From Trichosporon coremiiforme (taxonomy: Eukaryota > Basidiomycota > Tremellomycetes > Trichosporonales > Trichosporonaceae): a stretch of 64,000 bases of DNA. The stretch lies in assembly GCA_039545355.1 (NCBI GenBank), contig BCJJ01000004.1, positions 558,001 to 622,000 on the forward strand, given 5' to 3'. The notes under the pieces are model-generated. The model did not search any database. It was not told the origin of the DNA and worked only from the letters and a program-made list of their open reading frames with translations. This document shows, one piece after another, positions 34,010-45,763 of the stretch. A program made the position numbers and the translations under genes. Positions within the stretch are counted from its first letter, which is position 1; every line of letters starts with the position of its first letter.

Positions 34010-34530
34010 ATTTGAGAGTAATTAAAGGTTGAAGAGACTAGGTGAAGCGTGTGTGTGATATGGGTGTACTGGAAGTAGCGAGCGTACGAGTGAGTGTGCT
34101 GTTGCTGATATGAGAGAGCGTGAATGCTGGCGGACGGCCCGCACCTGGGGCTCACTTATATGCTTATGCCTGTGGGAGGCGAGGGGTTCGGCTACGACCT
34201 GAGATCCTTCCCAAGCCAAGAGGGCACCGGTATTCAACATCAAGCGCAGCAGGGCGTAGCGAAGACCAGTGCCATGACGAGCTCAGAAGTCAGAGACAAG
34301 CGCCCGTATGAAACCTTATCATTCAAGTCGAAGTCATCCAGCGCCTCAGTGGTCAGCTGCGATCTGGCGACGCCTCCTGCGTCAGCATCAATGGACGCCC
34401 CTTCGTCATTCCGGATTTCCCAAGAAGATGCATGCCGATGGTGGCGATGTGACGATGCGTGTGTATTCAGCTGATGTCTAAGTGATCTACGCCTCCAGCC
34501 CCGGTTGACCCTGACGCCTCCGAGGTGCGC
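34010..34530. other. Intergenic, GGWH gene promoter side
   Basis: About 0.5 kb. A 116-codon plus frame (34124-34474) lacks an ATG at its beginning and has no motif. I take this stretch as the promoter of the GGWH gene plus the 3' flank of the DTD gene. Confidence 0.45.
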
Positions 34531-35569
34531 CTACTTGGTCTCCGCCGCTCCGGCACCGCCTCCGTCTCCGGCAGCGTCCGCAGCAGCCAACTCCGCCTTG
34601 CGCTTCTCCCATGCCTCCTTCTTAGCCTTGCGCGCGTCGTTCTTCGCCTTCGCGATAGCGGCAGCCTCCTCCTTGCTGACTTCCTTCTTTGGCGTCGGCG
34701 TAGCAGCGCCGCTGGCCGGGGTGGAGGAAGATCCCTTCTTACGTTCCCGGCTGTCGAAGAGCATGGTCACCGGACCCTGATCGTTAGCTACCGGGTTCTG
34801 GGGCTCAAAGCAACAGAAGGACGCCATGAAAGTCGGGTGGAACGAGAGAAAGGGGCCGGAGAGCTCGAAAGCAGAAGTTTGAAGAGAGGCAAGGTAGGTG
34901 AGATCGACTTACATCGTTCGTCAGCGACACGGCCATCATCGCACCGAACTGTCCGTCTGATCGTTAGCTGTGAAACCTCTCCCGAAAGCTCACCCTTGAT
35001 GCGTTCCGGAACATAGGCAGCCTTGATCTGCTCAAGGAAGGACGTGTAGAACGCCTTGCCCGGTTGCGTCGACTGGTGGTGTCAGCTCGACCATGCGAAC
35101 TAGGAAGCTCACCATGCTCTCGTGGAAGTCAGGCTTGAGGCCCTTGAAGTTGGCAAACAGAGTAAACTGGGAGACTGAGGTCAGCTGATGCATTCAAGAG
35201 GAAGCAAGCCTCATTGATGCCGATGAGGAAAGAAGGGCGTAAGGAAGAAGACCGCGAACTCACCGCACAGCACCTCGCCTTCAATGTCGGTCACGCCCTG
35301 CTTCCAGGCTCCGCCTTCGGCACCGTCCCACAGCTTTGCGCCGAGCACCTTCTTGATAATCCAGGCGGCGTCGTCTGGTGTGTCATCTGAAGTCAGTATA
35401 TGCGTTCCAGGGGGAAAGGTTTACTCACTCCGCTCGATGCCGACGAGCACCATGAGACCCTTCCCGATGGAGCTGATCGTCTGTCCGTCGACTGTCGTCA
35501 GATACATTAGTAAACTAGTAGCTCACCGGCGACGGAAGCGTTGAGAACGCGCTGCACGACTGCTCTCAT
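34531..35569 (-). CDS. DTD1: D-aminoacyl-tRNA deacylase (DTD)
   Basis: Seven exons (35569-35527, 35491-35429, 35386-35264, 35174-35113, 35072-34994, 34956-34913, 34776-34531) sum to 660 nt and 219 aa. The enzyme removes D-amino acids (and Gly from tRNA-Ala) from mischarged tRNAs. The start MRAVVQRVLNASVAV is diagnostic. The signature SQFTLFANFKG (about 78-88) and the Gly-cisPro motif NDGPVT (Gly139-Pro140) both assemble across splice junctions, as do GLMVLVGIER and DGQFGAMMAVSLTND. A typical DTD is about 150 aa. Here about 60 further residues follow, rich in Lys, Ala and Glu (KKEVSKEEAAAIAKAK and onward), probably a charged helix. All introns are 32-98 nt with CTGAC or CTAAC branch sites. Confidence 0.93.
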
Positions 35570-35937
35570 CTTGGCCTGGTGGAGTGGACGGATGGATGGT
35601 CGGCACGGACACCTTACCTTCTGATCGACCTCCACCTCCACCGGGGCTCGGCATCGGTACTGACTCTGCCGAGATTGCGGCTACTGTGGCACCAGTTCTA
35701 GGGTTATAGACATAAACTGAAGGGCTTTCAGCACTTCACTACAAGAAACTAGAATAAAAGAAGAATACACGCAAGCCAAAGGTTGGTCGTGCACCCTCAG
35801 CTATGGACACAGGCGATCTAAGGCTGAGTAGAGGCGCGCACTTGCAAAGCGACGAGTATCTCCTGCACGCCAGCCTCCACCAGCGAGTCCATTGTGCTGG
35901 GATCCACCAAGACTAAAGTGGGCGTTTCGCGCGAGAC
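35570..35937. other. Intergenic, no gene recognised
   Basis: Presumed promoter of the DTD gene and 3' flank of the next minus-strand locus. Nothing distinctive seen. Confidence 0.5.
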
Positions 35938-37100
35938 CTAACGCGGCACCTCGTGCTGGGTCTCGACAGAGAATCCAACCCATTTAGGATGGCCACCTCG
36001 ACGCACACCCTGCGCCCACGCCTTGATCCCAGCCCACTGCTCCTTAGTGTGGGAAGGGAAGCGGTGGTACCAAGGAGGGGCGGGCGAAGTGGTCCTCCGG
36101 GGACTCCCGCTCCGATCGGAACCATTCAAGAGGCTGGTGAGCGCTGAAGGCGGGAGATTGAGGATGCTGCGGCTGCTACAGTTGCGTGGGATCTGCGACT
36201 CGGCCAGTTTCCTGCGCGCTGGTCACCAGGTGGCGAACGCGGGCCTTGAATCCCGAGGACAGCCCCGGTAAACGCCTGAGGTTCACGTCAGTAGTCACAG
36301 CAGCGGCAATGCTGATGCCGCCAGACCAAAACTCTAGAGGCAACTGGCGGCCCGCGGACTGAACGTGTTGTCGACTACGAGGTCTTGAGGACGACGGGGA
36401 GGGCCGGTGTTCTTCGTAACTAAGGTATGAGCGAGGTTGGCGTGCACATCGAGCTTGGAGTAGACGTCCAGGGTCGCCACTTTGCCAGCCACAGATGAGC
36501 GCTCGGGAACCTCGAGCAGGAACAAGGGGCCGGCGGCATCGCACGGACACAGAAACACGCGACTGGTGGAGTTGCCGAGACAGAGCATGCGGGAGAACTT
36601 GTTGATGACACAGATGAAGCCAGGTATGTTCCATCAGATTCGCGCACCAGCTCGACGCTTCAATCGCATCGCAAAGAGCGGACCTTGCGCGAGTGCGGCG
36701 AACCAAGTCGCCATTCTTGGTCTGGTAGTGGCGGGGGGTAGCGACGAGGGTGCAGACTGGCGACGTTCCAGATCTGCGTCCAGACAGAGCGACGGCTCGA
36801 CGTCAGGATTCATGAGGCTGCTTCGCCTGTCGTCAGTCGCTGGAGGGTAGGCGATGCGGAAGACGGTCCCATATCCGCGGTTTCCGTCTCCTACAGGCTC
36901 AACCATGGACCGTGCAAGCCGCATGATATCATCCAGCATCTGGTTAGTCTCATACTGGTGAAACATACCTGCGAAGGGAGCCAGACGCTCTGCCAAGGGT
37001 GCTCGCCCGCCAGGAAAGCAGGCGCCCAGTCGGGCTCTCCGTCGGGGCCGTCGTAGAACGGGAAAGGGATGATTCTGAGGAAGTCAGGGGCGAGGGGCAT
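35938..37100 (-). pseudogene. Unrecognised locus, possibly a broken multi-exon gene
   Basis: Several stretches of protein-like sequence line up on the minus strand, but no clean model results. From an ATG at 37100 it reads MPLAPDFLRIIPFPFYDGPD then WQSVWLPSQ. A very short GTATGT...CTAACCAG intron (36940-36968, 29 nt) would join it to MLDDIMRLARSMVEPVGDGN and on to about 36634. There an in-frame TGA interrupts the frame. The same frame then continues with sensible hydrophobic composition (GFICVINKFSRMLCLGN, AAGPLFLLEVPERS). Further down, LPLEFWSGGISIAAAV and a C-terminus GGHPKWVGFSVETQHEVPR can be linked only through weaker junctions. I recognise no family. It may be a pseudogene, a gene with an unusual intron, or a sequencing error. 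Confidence 0.35.
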
Positions 37101-37464
37101 GCTACTATCGAGGATCGGGTTGCAGAGGTCGACAGGTACCACTGAGGAGGAACAGGTAACACCGAGGAAGACAGATGACGCTGAGAAAGGCAAGATAGAA
37201 ATGAGCAAAAGTCAAACGTCAAAGTTAGTCAAAGGTGTGAGTCCGAAACTAATGTATCCCTCCGGCGGTGAAGTGAGCGAGGGACCATGTGGGTCTAGCG
37301 CAGCGAAGGCGCAGCTGGCGTCAGCGGCGCACGCTAATGCGATGACTAGCCTGCGCCCGGGTCATCAAGAAAGTTGCATGGTCGTTATGCAGGTGCCGGG
37401 CCGTACTGATACACAATTATGAGGCTGTATAGTTAGGTTAGGATGTTAAGAGGATCGAGTGAAC
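37101..37464. other. Intergenic
   Basis: Short gap between two minus-strand loci. It holds the presumed promoter of the unrecognised locus. No motif seen. Confidence 0.45.
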
Positions 37465-39565
37465 TCAATTCTTCGGCTGTCCGGGTGCGCGGCAGCTGTA
37501 CGCGATGGTGAAGCCATTACTGAAGCTGTCCTTGGCGCTCATGGCGCCGGAGTAGACGCCAAGGGCGCATAGGGTGAGGGCTGCGCATACGAGGAGCGCG
37601 ATGGCGACCTTAGCGTACCAGTAGGGCTTGAACCCTCGTTTCCACCTCGAGAGATCCTTCCACGAGTCCACGCGGTTGCTCCACGGCTCCATGCCGGGCT
37701 CCCAGGTGCGATCACCCTTCATCGCGTCGCGTTGCACCCAGTGACCGAGCAGCAGCAGAGACGGGAAGGTGTACGTGAACTGGAGGATGCAGGAGGCACC
37801 CACGATCGTGTTCAGGTCGGTGATATTTGGGATTGCGGAGCCAATGGCCCACGCCGCAGCCCAGTACGCAGTGACTGTCGCGGACCAGATCCATGCAGAC
37901 CGGACGCTCGTGAGACTCGGGGCCTTGAAGTAGCCGCGCAGCACGTTGCGGTAGAACACCTTGCACCCGATGTGCGAGTAGAGTACCGCGATCATCGAGA
38001 TGCAAATGAGGCCGAGGATGTTCGTCACGCCCTGGAAGATGATGCTGTCCATGTTCACCGTAGGCAGGATGTTAGTGTACTGCCCTTGCCTGTATGGTCA
38101 GTTCGGCCGCGCAAGCATAGTAACTGTAGAGTGACTCACCAGCTGTACACGTAGATGCCGAAGGTCATGTAAAGAGCGTAGCAGAAGAACTGCGCGCAGA
38201 ACGCAGCCTTCCAGAAGTCGCGGGGGCGGCGCATCTCCGCCATGAACTCGGGGAAGATCATCGCACCGCCGTAGCTGAAGACAGCGAGCTGATTGTCAGC
38301 TCGACATAATACCACCGACAGCTCACCTGTACGCCGACAACCTGCTGGTACCATCCCTTCGTGTAGGAAGGCACCCATCCGCTGAGGATCTTAGGCTCGC
38401 TGAGATCCGCGTGTCCCGACTGATGGGGCACGGGCTTGTAGAGACCGATCCCAATCATGGTGAGGCACATAACGATGATGTTGATCCAGAGGTTGACGTT
38501 GACAAACCACGCGATACCGTGCAGCGTCTTGACCTGGGACAGGACCATGCCAAGGAGCGCGAAGAAGATACACAGTGCGAGATAGCAGAACGTGAAGCCG
38601 ATGATCTCGGCGAGCGCCTGGCCCTGCATCACGATGAGCATGCCGACGTTGAACTGCTTGTCAGCCTCGATGCGAGTGATCGCCACCTTACGAGCAACTG
38701 CAGACTCTGCAAGAGGTTGAATGCGTGCCGAATGACGGGTCCATAGGTCCGCTCACCGAGGTCGGCGTAACACTTGACCGGATACCGCTCACTGTCCATG
38801 GCGAGGTACATGCGCCAGAGGATCTGGCCGCTGCAGAACGCCATGATAAAGAAGCCCGTGTACACGAGCACGCCAGGTCCGTAACCAAGTTCGCGGAACG
38901 CCATCGGTGCTGTATACCATCCGAGCACATCGCAGCAGATCATGTAGAAGACAAGCTGCCAGCTCGCAACGCGCAGAAGTAGGTACGCCGACTGCTTCTC
39001 ACGTTCGGTGAAGATCGGTTGCCGCTCCTTCTCTAGCGAGGCCGAGGTGCCGCTGTGCTCAGCGGACTCGGGCATCGAGGTGAGGAGCTCTTGCGGCTCA
39101 TCCTGCGTTGAAGTAAAGGTGGTTGTCGCTCGGTGTTTGCGGAATGCACGCTTCCACAGCATCGTCCATAACCCATCTGACTCCTCGACAAGCTCCGGTT
39201 GCTCGTACGCGACGACGATCTTGTCCTTCTGCCCAGTGAGTCGCTTGTAGGCAATCGTCCACGGTGAATCCGGGATTGGTCGAGGGTCCTCACGCTCCCG
39301 CAACCGCTCACGCTCTGCGTACCACATGTACACCTCGAGCGGCATTTTGTTCAGCATCGCTGTAGTGTTAGCTCTTTCAATACCAGGACCAGAGCTGGGT
39401 ATGTAACGGCGGTGGTGGCCCGTGGGGTAGCGATCGCCGCTGCCCTCTCGCACTAGGGTTGTACTCACGGTCATCGACTGGGTCCTCTGCAGCGACTACC
39501 CCACGTTCAGCGGGAACGACGTCTTGAACGGCATCTTGCGGCGCCTTGCTGTCTATACTTGACAT
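37465..39565 (-). CDS. Amino-acid/auxin permease family transporter (SLC38/AVT-like)
   Basis: Five exons (39565-39469, 39359-38692, 38653-38327, 38288-38140, 38089-37465) give 1866 nt and 621 aa. After a hydrophilic N-terminus of about 175 residues the protein has roughly ten or eleven membrane segments. Examples are SWQLVFYMICCDVLGWYTAP, GVLVYTGFFIMAFCSGQILW, LAEIIGFTFCYLALCIFFAL, LAVFSYGGAMIFPEFMAEM and YWAAAWAIGSAIPNITDLNT. The GGAMIFPEFMAEMRRPRDFWKA-type block with FSYGG is characteristic of the Aa_trans family, which contains the vacuolar AVT transporters. The likely role is proton-coupled movement of neutral amino acids across the vacuolar or plasma membrane. The exact substrate is unknown. 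All introns are 36-110 nt. It is divergent from SRP14, 1.3 kb apart. Confidence 0.88.
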
Positions 39566-40895
39566 GATACGTTGAATGTCAAGGAGAGAGTGCACAACGT
39601 CAAGAGGCTTTTCTGTATGCGATCCGACGCTCCCCAACGGCCCGATGGTCGTAGCTGAGACACCGAAGGGACCCAAGAATGGAAACGCCCAGCCGCCCAT
39701 ACCACCAGGCGTACCCCGGCGTACCCAGGCGTTCAGAGGTTGCTCTGGAGTTTGGAACCAGGACCTGTCCCAGGGCATTTACCGTGACGCCACCGGCTTC
39801 GGCCGCTGCTCCCTTCTGGCAGTGGGCTGGTACGCTGGCGCGGTGGGCCATGGAGGTCGAAGGTATCCCCTTCCGATGCTAATCTGTTAGTGCGAGCTTG
39901 TTGCCCGATCTCAATGGCCCATGGCCGCGGACAATACTGCAGCCCTTGGTACAGTTTACGCCTCTGGAGCAAGCGCAGCAATCAGATCCCTGTGAACGGG
40001 GGATCACCGAGGCAGGGCAGGCTGCGGCACATGATTTGTGACGTACCTCCTTGCGCTTTCGCTCGCTTTGCCGAAAGCTCCCCTGCTGAAGAAGCTTTTG
40101 TTTACGGCACGAAAGCGAGTGGCCGGAGTGGCCGGATGGCTTCGTATCCAACCGCGCAGACTTCTCATTCCGCACAAGCCGGCGCTTCAGTGTCGTGCCT
40201 GCTTCCCAACGACTCCTAGTCGGCGCTTGCTTGCTTGGCGTAGAGATTGCATAGATACTCCGTTGCTGCTTTGCAAACTGCTGTAGTCTTGAAGGACTTG
40301 CTCACTCATGTTCAGGGAAGACCGGAGGACCGGAGGACCGGAGGACCGGAGGAAGGGACATGGGAATACAGTTCAGCAGTCGCAGGTCGGGTTGTAGCCC
40401 GTCAATGGCCGGATGTCGCGTCGCCGAGCAAGCATTGATGGGCGCAGGTGACGGACGCAGCGAAGGTTTAATTATTCCCTGCACTAGGTCTGATCACTGC
40501 AGTGCGCAGGCCACAGACTCCGTCGAGCACGCCGAGCACATGCTCAAGGGTGACGAGCGAGAAGCAACTCGGTCAGTAGGGTCACGGCCCAGCACCCGCT
40601 TCTCGCTCGTTATCTCTGGCACAGCGGGCATCGATAGTGAGACCGCGTGTGGAGATCCTTGCATCTCCGCATTCCTCATCTCGCGTGCGGTGGCAACGGG
40701 ACCAAACCAGATCAGCCTCATATCGAATCATGTCCTGTTTCCTTAATCGAGCTAGCTAAGCAGAATCGTAATGCAAGGCTAATACCACGTGACCTCAAGC
40801 GATCGCAACGCCAAGCGCCCTCCTCCGGCAACGAAGTGACGAGGACAGCAGCAAAGTCGCCAGACCAGACCGACATAAACTCACCCACGACAACA
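39566..40895. other. Intergenic, divergent promoter region
   Basis: About 1.3 kb between the divergent transporter and SRP14 genes. It contains a four-copy 9-bp minisatellite at 40320-40355. No gene, tRNA or transposon seen. Confidence 0.55.
40320..40355. repeat. 9-bp minisatellite, four perfect copies
   Basis: Four perfect head-to-tail copies of GACCGGAGG in the SRP14/transporter intergenic region, followed by a degenerate unit. Confidence 0.9.
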
Positions 40896-41924
40896 ATGCC
40901 GACAGAACTCGTCACGCCGGAGATCTTCCTGGCGCGCCTGACTCAGGCTTTCGAGAAGCCGGATGCGGGAGCTGTGTGGCTCACTGCGAAGCGGTGTAAG
41001 TGTTCCCTACGCGAGCACGCGAGCGGCAAAGGGCACGCGACATACGAACAATCATCGAGGCAACACGAGCTGGAGAACAGAAGGACGGCTATGGACAGGA
41101 AGAGACTGAGGCTCAAGATACTTAAACTGCGGCCGAGGCTTGCAAGGGAGCTTGTCATACCCGAGCGGCCGTAGGGTGTCATCGACATCCTCCTTCCTCG
41201 AGCTGCTCGATGTCTTTCTTTGATGCTACAGCTGTCCATGACGTCTCTTCCTGACCTGTTCGCCACGTCGGATTCATTGTTTCTCGCGCTTTCCTGTTTT
41301 TCTGCCGTTGTCTCCTCCAGTTTCCCAGCTGTTAGACGCTGCCTTCAGCTAACAACACCAGACACGTACGACGGCGCCGACGATGCGATGTCGGGCGAGG
41401 AGGACGAGCACAATGTGCTCCTGCGCGCGACGCAAGGCGACGACAAGTTCAGCACGAGGGTGAGTCATGACTGCTCGAGCCTGGCTGCATTCTCCACAAT
41501 CTATCCTGCGTGAGCACTCTTGTGCAGCACCGGGGCGTGGGGCAGCTCAATGTAGCGTGGAACCAGCAAAGTCACCAAGACCGTTCTCCGTGAAATACAG
41601 CTGTCCTTTTCCCCATGGCCCTCAGCTAATGCCCAGATCCAACCCGCTCAACTCCCCCTCTTCCACCAGACGTACGGCGCGCTCCTGAAGGCCCAGATGG
41701 GCGGCAAGATGCGCAAGCGCGACAAGAAGCGCGAGCGCGCTCGCGCCGACGCCCAGGCCAAGCGGCGGAAGGAGCTCTACGTCGATGTCGCCGTGACGGG
41801 CGCGAAGCGCGGCGCCGGCCGCAGGCAGAGGCAAAGGAAGGCGGCGGCGCAGGCCAAGAAGGAGAGGCAGAGGGAGGAGATTGAGCTCAGGGAGGAGAGG
41901 AGGAAGGCCGAGACGCGCGACTAG
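40896..41924 (+). CDS. SRP14: Signal recognition particle subunit SRP14
   Basis: Three exons (40896-40995, 41362-41459, 41637-41924) give 161 aa. SRP14 pairs with SRP9 to form the Alu domain that slows translation during co-translational ER targeting. The joined sequence reads ELVTPEIFLARLTQAFEK, then GAVWLTAKRYTYDG across the first junction, HNVLLRATQGDDKFST, and after the second junction LFHQTYGALLKAQM followed by RKRDKKRERAR. These match SRP14: hydrophobic FL-x2-L-x2-L-F, V-x-LT-x-K, LLRAT, Y-x2-LL-x-A-x-M, then KKRDKK. A Lys/Arg/Glu-rich C-terminal extension of about 60 residues follows. The first intron (366 nt) and second (177 nt) are longer than usual here. Confidence 0.9.
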
Positions 41925-42345
41925 ATATCTCCTAGGTCATGTATATTGTGCACACGTTAGCGTATTCCAAAGGCAGCATCGCAACCGGAGGAGCGGCCAG
42001 TGTGGCGACAGAAAGCGCACCCATGGTCTCTTGTATTGTGCATATTCGGCCTAGACGGACAGCGTACAACGAAAAAAGCATGAAGCATTGGACAACAAGA
42101 AAGTGGTGCTAAGTGGTGTTTGGGGGGAAGCGTTCTAGTTCTGTCGTTGGGATGTCTTGACGTGACCTGTGGAACTGGGGGTGTGGGGATGTGGGCAGGA
42201 TGGGAACGTGCAGGGTGATTGATGTGGTGCTGGAATCGAATGCTGGGGTACGAACTGGATAGATTTGATGTTTGCTTGGGTTGGAAAGTTACACTACTAT
42301 TCCCTCTCTCCTCGTCGTCTCGCTTCTCTTCTTCGGACTCTGCTC
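41925..42345. other. Intergenic between convergent genes
   Basis: About 420 bp of 3' flank shared by SRP14 (+) and ATG1 (-). No gene seen. Confidence 0.6.
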
Positions 42346-45300
42346 TCACGCTCGCTCAACTCGCGCGGTAACCTGCGCTGCCACTGGAGCTACACCGGCG
42401 CGTACCGCGTCCATCTTCTTCCGCAGGCCGTCGAGACGGTCGCTGATGGAGCCAATCAGGCGTTCGTACAGGAAGCGCTCCTCTTCACGCACGGGGGCAC
42501 CCTCGTACATGGCGTCGTCCAGGAGTGTGCCGAGCAGCCACATGGCCGTGTCATAACCCTCCTCGGCGACAGCGAGATCGCCCATCAGCTCAGCCTGCGC
42601 CGACTGCCGCGAAATGTCACGCGCTCGCACATGCACCAACTTGTCGACGTCGGGTAACTGCTCTGCGCAGCGTGCCTTCGACCACTCAGCCTTCTCGTAC
42701 ACCTCGTTGAAGCGTGCGCGGAACCATTGGACCACTGGGTGTCAGCTCGATGATCTCATTATAGCTGCAGTACACTCACTCTCATTCAATTCTGAGCTCG
42801 TCTGATATTCGACATTGCGCAGCTTGCGTGCGTCCCAGTACTTCTTAAAGCGTTCGTGTCCCGCACAGATGAATGCGAGGGACTTGAAGTACAGCGCACA
42901 TGCGTCCGACGCAGCCTCCTCAGCTTGACGAAGCATAAGCAAGTCGCTGTTCGTCGACGAGGAGGAGGACTTGCGGCGTCCCACAGGTGGGATGCTGAAA
43001 GGCGGGGGCGCGGAGCCGGGAGGAGTGTTCCCGGCAGGGGTCAGCGTTGCCGAAACCGACGGCACGGACTGCCGCCCGACCTGCACCTGCAGAAGACGCG
43101 AGTCGGCGAGGTCAAACAGCACAAACGCCTTGCGCGCCGTGTCCTCGAGCAGATCAAGCACGTCGCTCTCCTGCGGGTCGATCTCGCCGGAGCGCTCGAC
43201 TTGAGGCCATCGCCGCACAGATGTCCCCGTCGCGAGTGCGATAGCGTTGACAGCAGTGTTAGCCGATGAGTTCAACAGCTTCACTGCAGTGTTCGTCAGC
43301 ACACGCGCAAGCGCGTTGCTAGGCGACGACGACGGCGTCACATGGCGCTCCGGCGAGATACCGTACGAGCCAGGTGGCGGGAACACAGGCGGCGTCGCGG
43401 GGAGTGATGGCTGGCGCGGGCGTGACAGTGCGCCACGCACGGCAGGAACGGCGAACGGCGGCGTCGTACCCATCGCGAAAGGAGGCGAGTACGAGGCACC
43501 TGTTTGACCACCGTAGCTTGCCTGTGGCGAGGGCGGACTGCCGCTGGACGGTTTGAAAGATGATACCGGCCGCGCAACTATACTGTTTCGCTTAGCCGTC
43601 GAGGGGCGAACCAAGGCGCTACCTGAAGACGGGCGACGCGAAACCTTCTGTTGCAGTTCTGGGCGGGTCAGTAACATACTGGTTGTGGAGCCTCACCGTC
43701 TGCGAGCTCGTTGATCTCCACAGTCCGCTTCTCGACAACGACATACTCCTTCGAGTCACTAGCTCCTAGCGCGCTTTCATCTTTGCCTGTCGAGGTAATC
43801 GGCGGAGTCGCCGCCAGCGGCGAACCTCCAATTGCTCGAGCAGCGTAGATGGGCGCAGCGGCAATAGGTGTGACGGGTGACGCATCGTCACCACTGCTAG
43901 CCGCACGCTCCAGGCGAGAGTGAACCCTACTAGGAATGCTCCTAGTGTCCGTCTTCGAGGCGTGCATGTGGGTCGGTGACTGTCGAGAACGCTCAAGCTC
44001 CGGCTCCGCCGGTTCGTCGCCGACGTAATACTTGGGTTCTGACCGCCTTATCGGCGCGGGTCGAGCCGCTCGAGGGACAGGAGTCGGTGCGTTGGAGGGA
44101 TGCGATGCTTCGGCGAGAGCTACGCGGGAGCCTTGACGCTTGGGGATAGAATCCGCTGCGACAGACGCGGGAGCAGGAGGAGTTGGGGATGTTCGTGGAG
44201 AAGGTGCGGCGGGCGCTGCAGAATGCATCGATGACTTCCTGCCCTCGGATGCGTGTTGTGACGCCAGGCCGCTCATGAACTGATCGCCAGCCGACGAGCT
44301 GTCCGTCGAAACCTCGATGCTCGTACTCACGTCTCCAACAGATTCCGTCATATAGCCCTCCCACACGCCGGAAGCGAAGAAGGCGTCGAAGTTCATGCGC
44401 TCCGCAGGGCGCTGCTTCAGCAAGCCACGGATCAACTCTTTCAGGTCTGCAGAGACACGCGTGATGCGTGGAGGAGCAGATCCATCCGCGGTGGGTGCCT
44501 GTTGCCGAGAGGACTCGTCCGGAAACTTGATCCTGTCGTCTCCCTTCTCGATCCTCCGCAGCAGCTCGACGTGGTTCGGGGCGCGGAATGGTGACTTACC
44601 GACGCACATCTCGTACAGAACTGCGCCGACGGACCACAGATCAGCCTTCGCGTCATACTTCTCGTAGCGGAGGATTTCGGGCGCCATGTATAGCGGAGAG
44701 CCGCATAGCGTCTCAGCCATCGCCGCAGCCGGCAGAATCCTGGCAAATCCAAAGTCGGCGACCTTTAGAATGGGGATTCCTAGGGGGTGCCCCTCGGCGA
44801 CCTCTGTCGCCGTGGCGGGCTGCAAGAGCAAGTTCTGGACCGCGTCAGTACACACTGGGGCGAAGACGTCTGCTCATTCTCACCTGAGGCTTAATGTCAC
44901 GATGGATGAGATCCTGCGAACGAAGGAAGCGGACAGCCTGCGCTGATTATGTCAGCCTGAAATCAGAGATCGCGAGCACTCACCAAGCTGGCCTAAGAAG
45001 CATCGGGTGACACGCTCATCCAGGCCACCGGTCTCTGGATGCGGCCAGAACACTTTGCCTTCGGTTCTTGACGCCACCATGTTCGACTCGTAAACCCGGG
45101 GGATGAAATCGAGGGTGTCGATCCGTCCTCGGTACCGAAGGTAGAAGCTGAGGTCGGCGCCGGAGCAGTACTCCATGACCAGGTAGATATGCGAGTCATT
45201 CTTCTGCAGTACGTGTCAGCTCTGTATGCGCTGACGAGGAATGTCGGTGGAAGGGGGGAGGATCATGTCATCAAGGAGGATAAGCAGAAGCACGGATCCG

Positions 45301-45763
45301 ATCTGCGCCGCCAATCGTGAATCGTGCGCATAACGAGCGAGCGCGACAAACAAAGAAGCAAACGTAACATGGGAGGGCAGTTGAGGCAGAACTGCGGGAC
45401 TCACAAAGCAGTCGATAAGGGCGACGATGTTACGATTACTAATGACTTTGAGGATGTTGATCTCGCTCTCGAGATTATCAAGCAGCTTGCTGGTCAACTT
45501 CTGCCTTGACACGGCCTTGATTGCGACGGGAGTCTTGGACTTCTGTTGATTGGCATCAGCTCACTGATCAATGCAGATTATGAAGGTGCGAGGGACCAAT
45601 GCGTGACTGAGACACTCACTGAACGATGTCCTTTGTAGACAGTAGCGAAGGAGCCTCGCCCGATCTCGGCGCCGACGACATAGTTGCCTACGCGTTCGCG
45701 ATGCTCCTGATGCCGGTGACTTCCTCCCTTGTCCTTACGAGTGTTGGACCCAGCGTCTGTCAT
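42346..45763 (-). CDS. ATG1: Autophagy-initiating Ser/Thr kinase ATG1 (ULK1 family)
   Basis: Seven exons (45763-45620, 45542-45405, 45203-44984, 44942-44884, 44834-43697, 43658-42780, 42734-42346) sum to 2967 nt and 988 aa. The kinase domain starts at [19 protein letters not shown] (about 27-45), with catalytic Lys57 in VAIKAV, HRDIKPQN (Asp183) and DFG (Asp214). [19 protein letters not shown] and the long insert before the C-lobe are typical of fungal ATG1. An adenine/ribose segment ([12 protein letters not shown]) and [16 protein letters not shown] follow. Then comes a long Ser/Pro-rich region of about 400 residues. The C-terminal tandem-MIT (EAT) domain (about 700-988) has [19 protein letters not shown] and [20 protein letters not shown]; it binds ATG13. 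I start at the inner ATG because the upstream extension has none. Confidence 0.95.
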
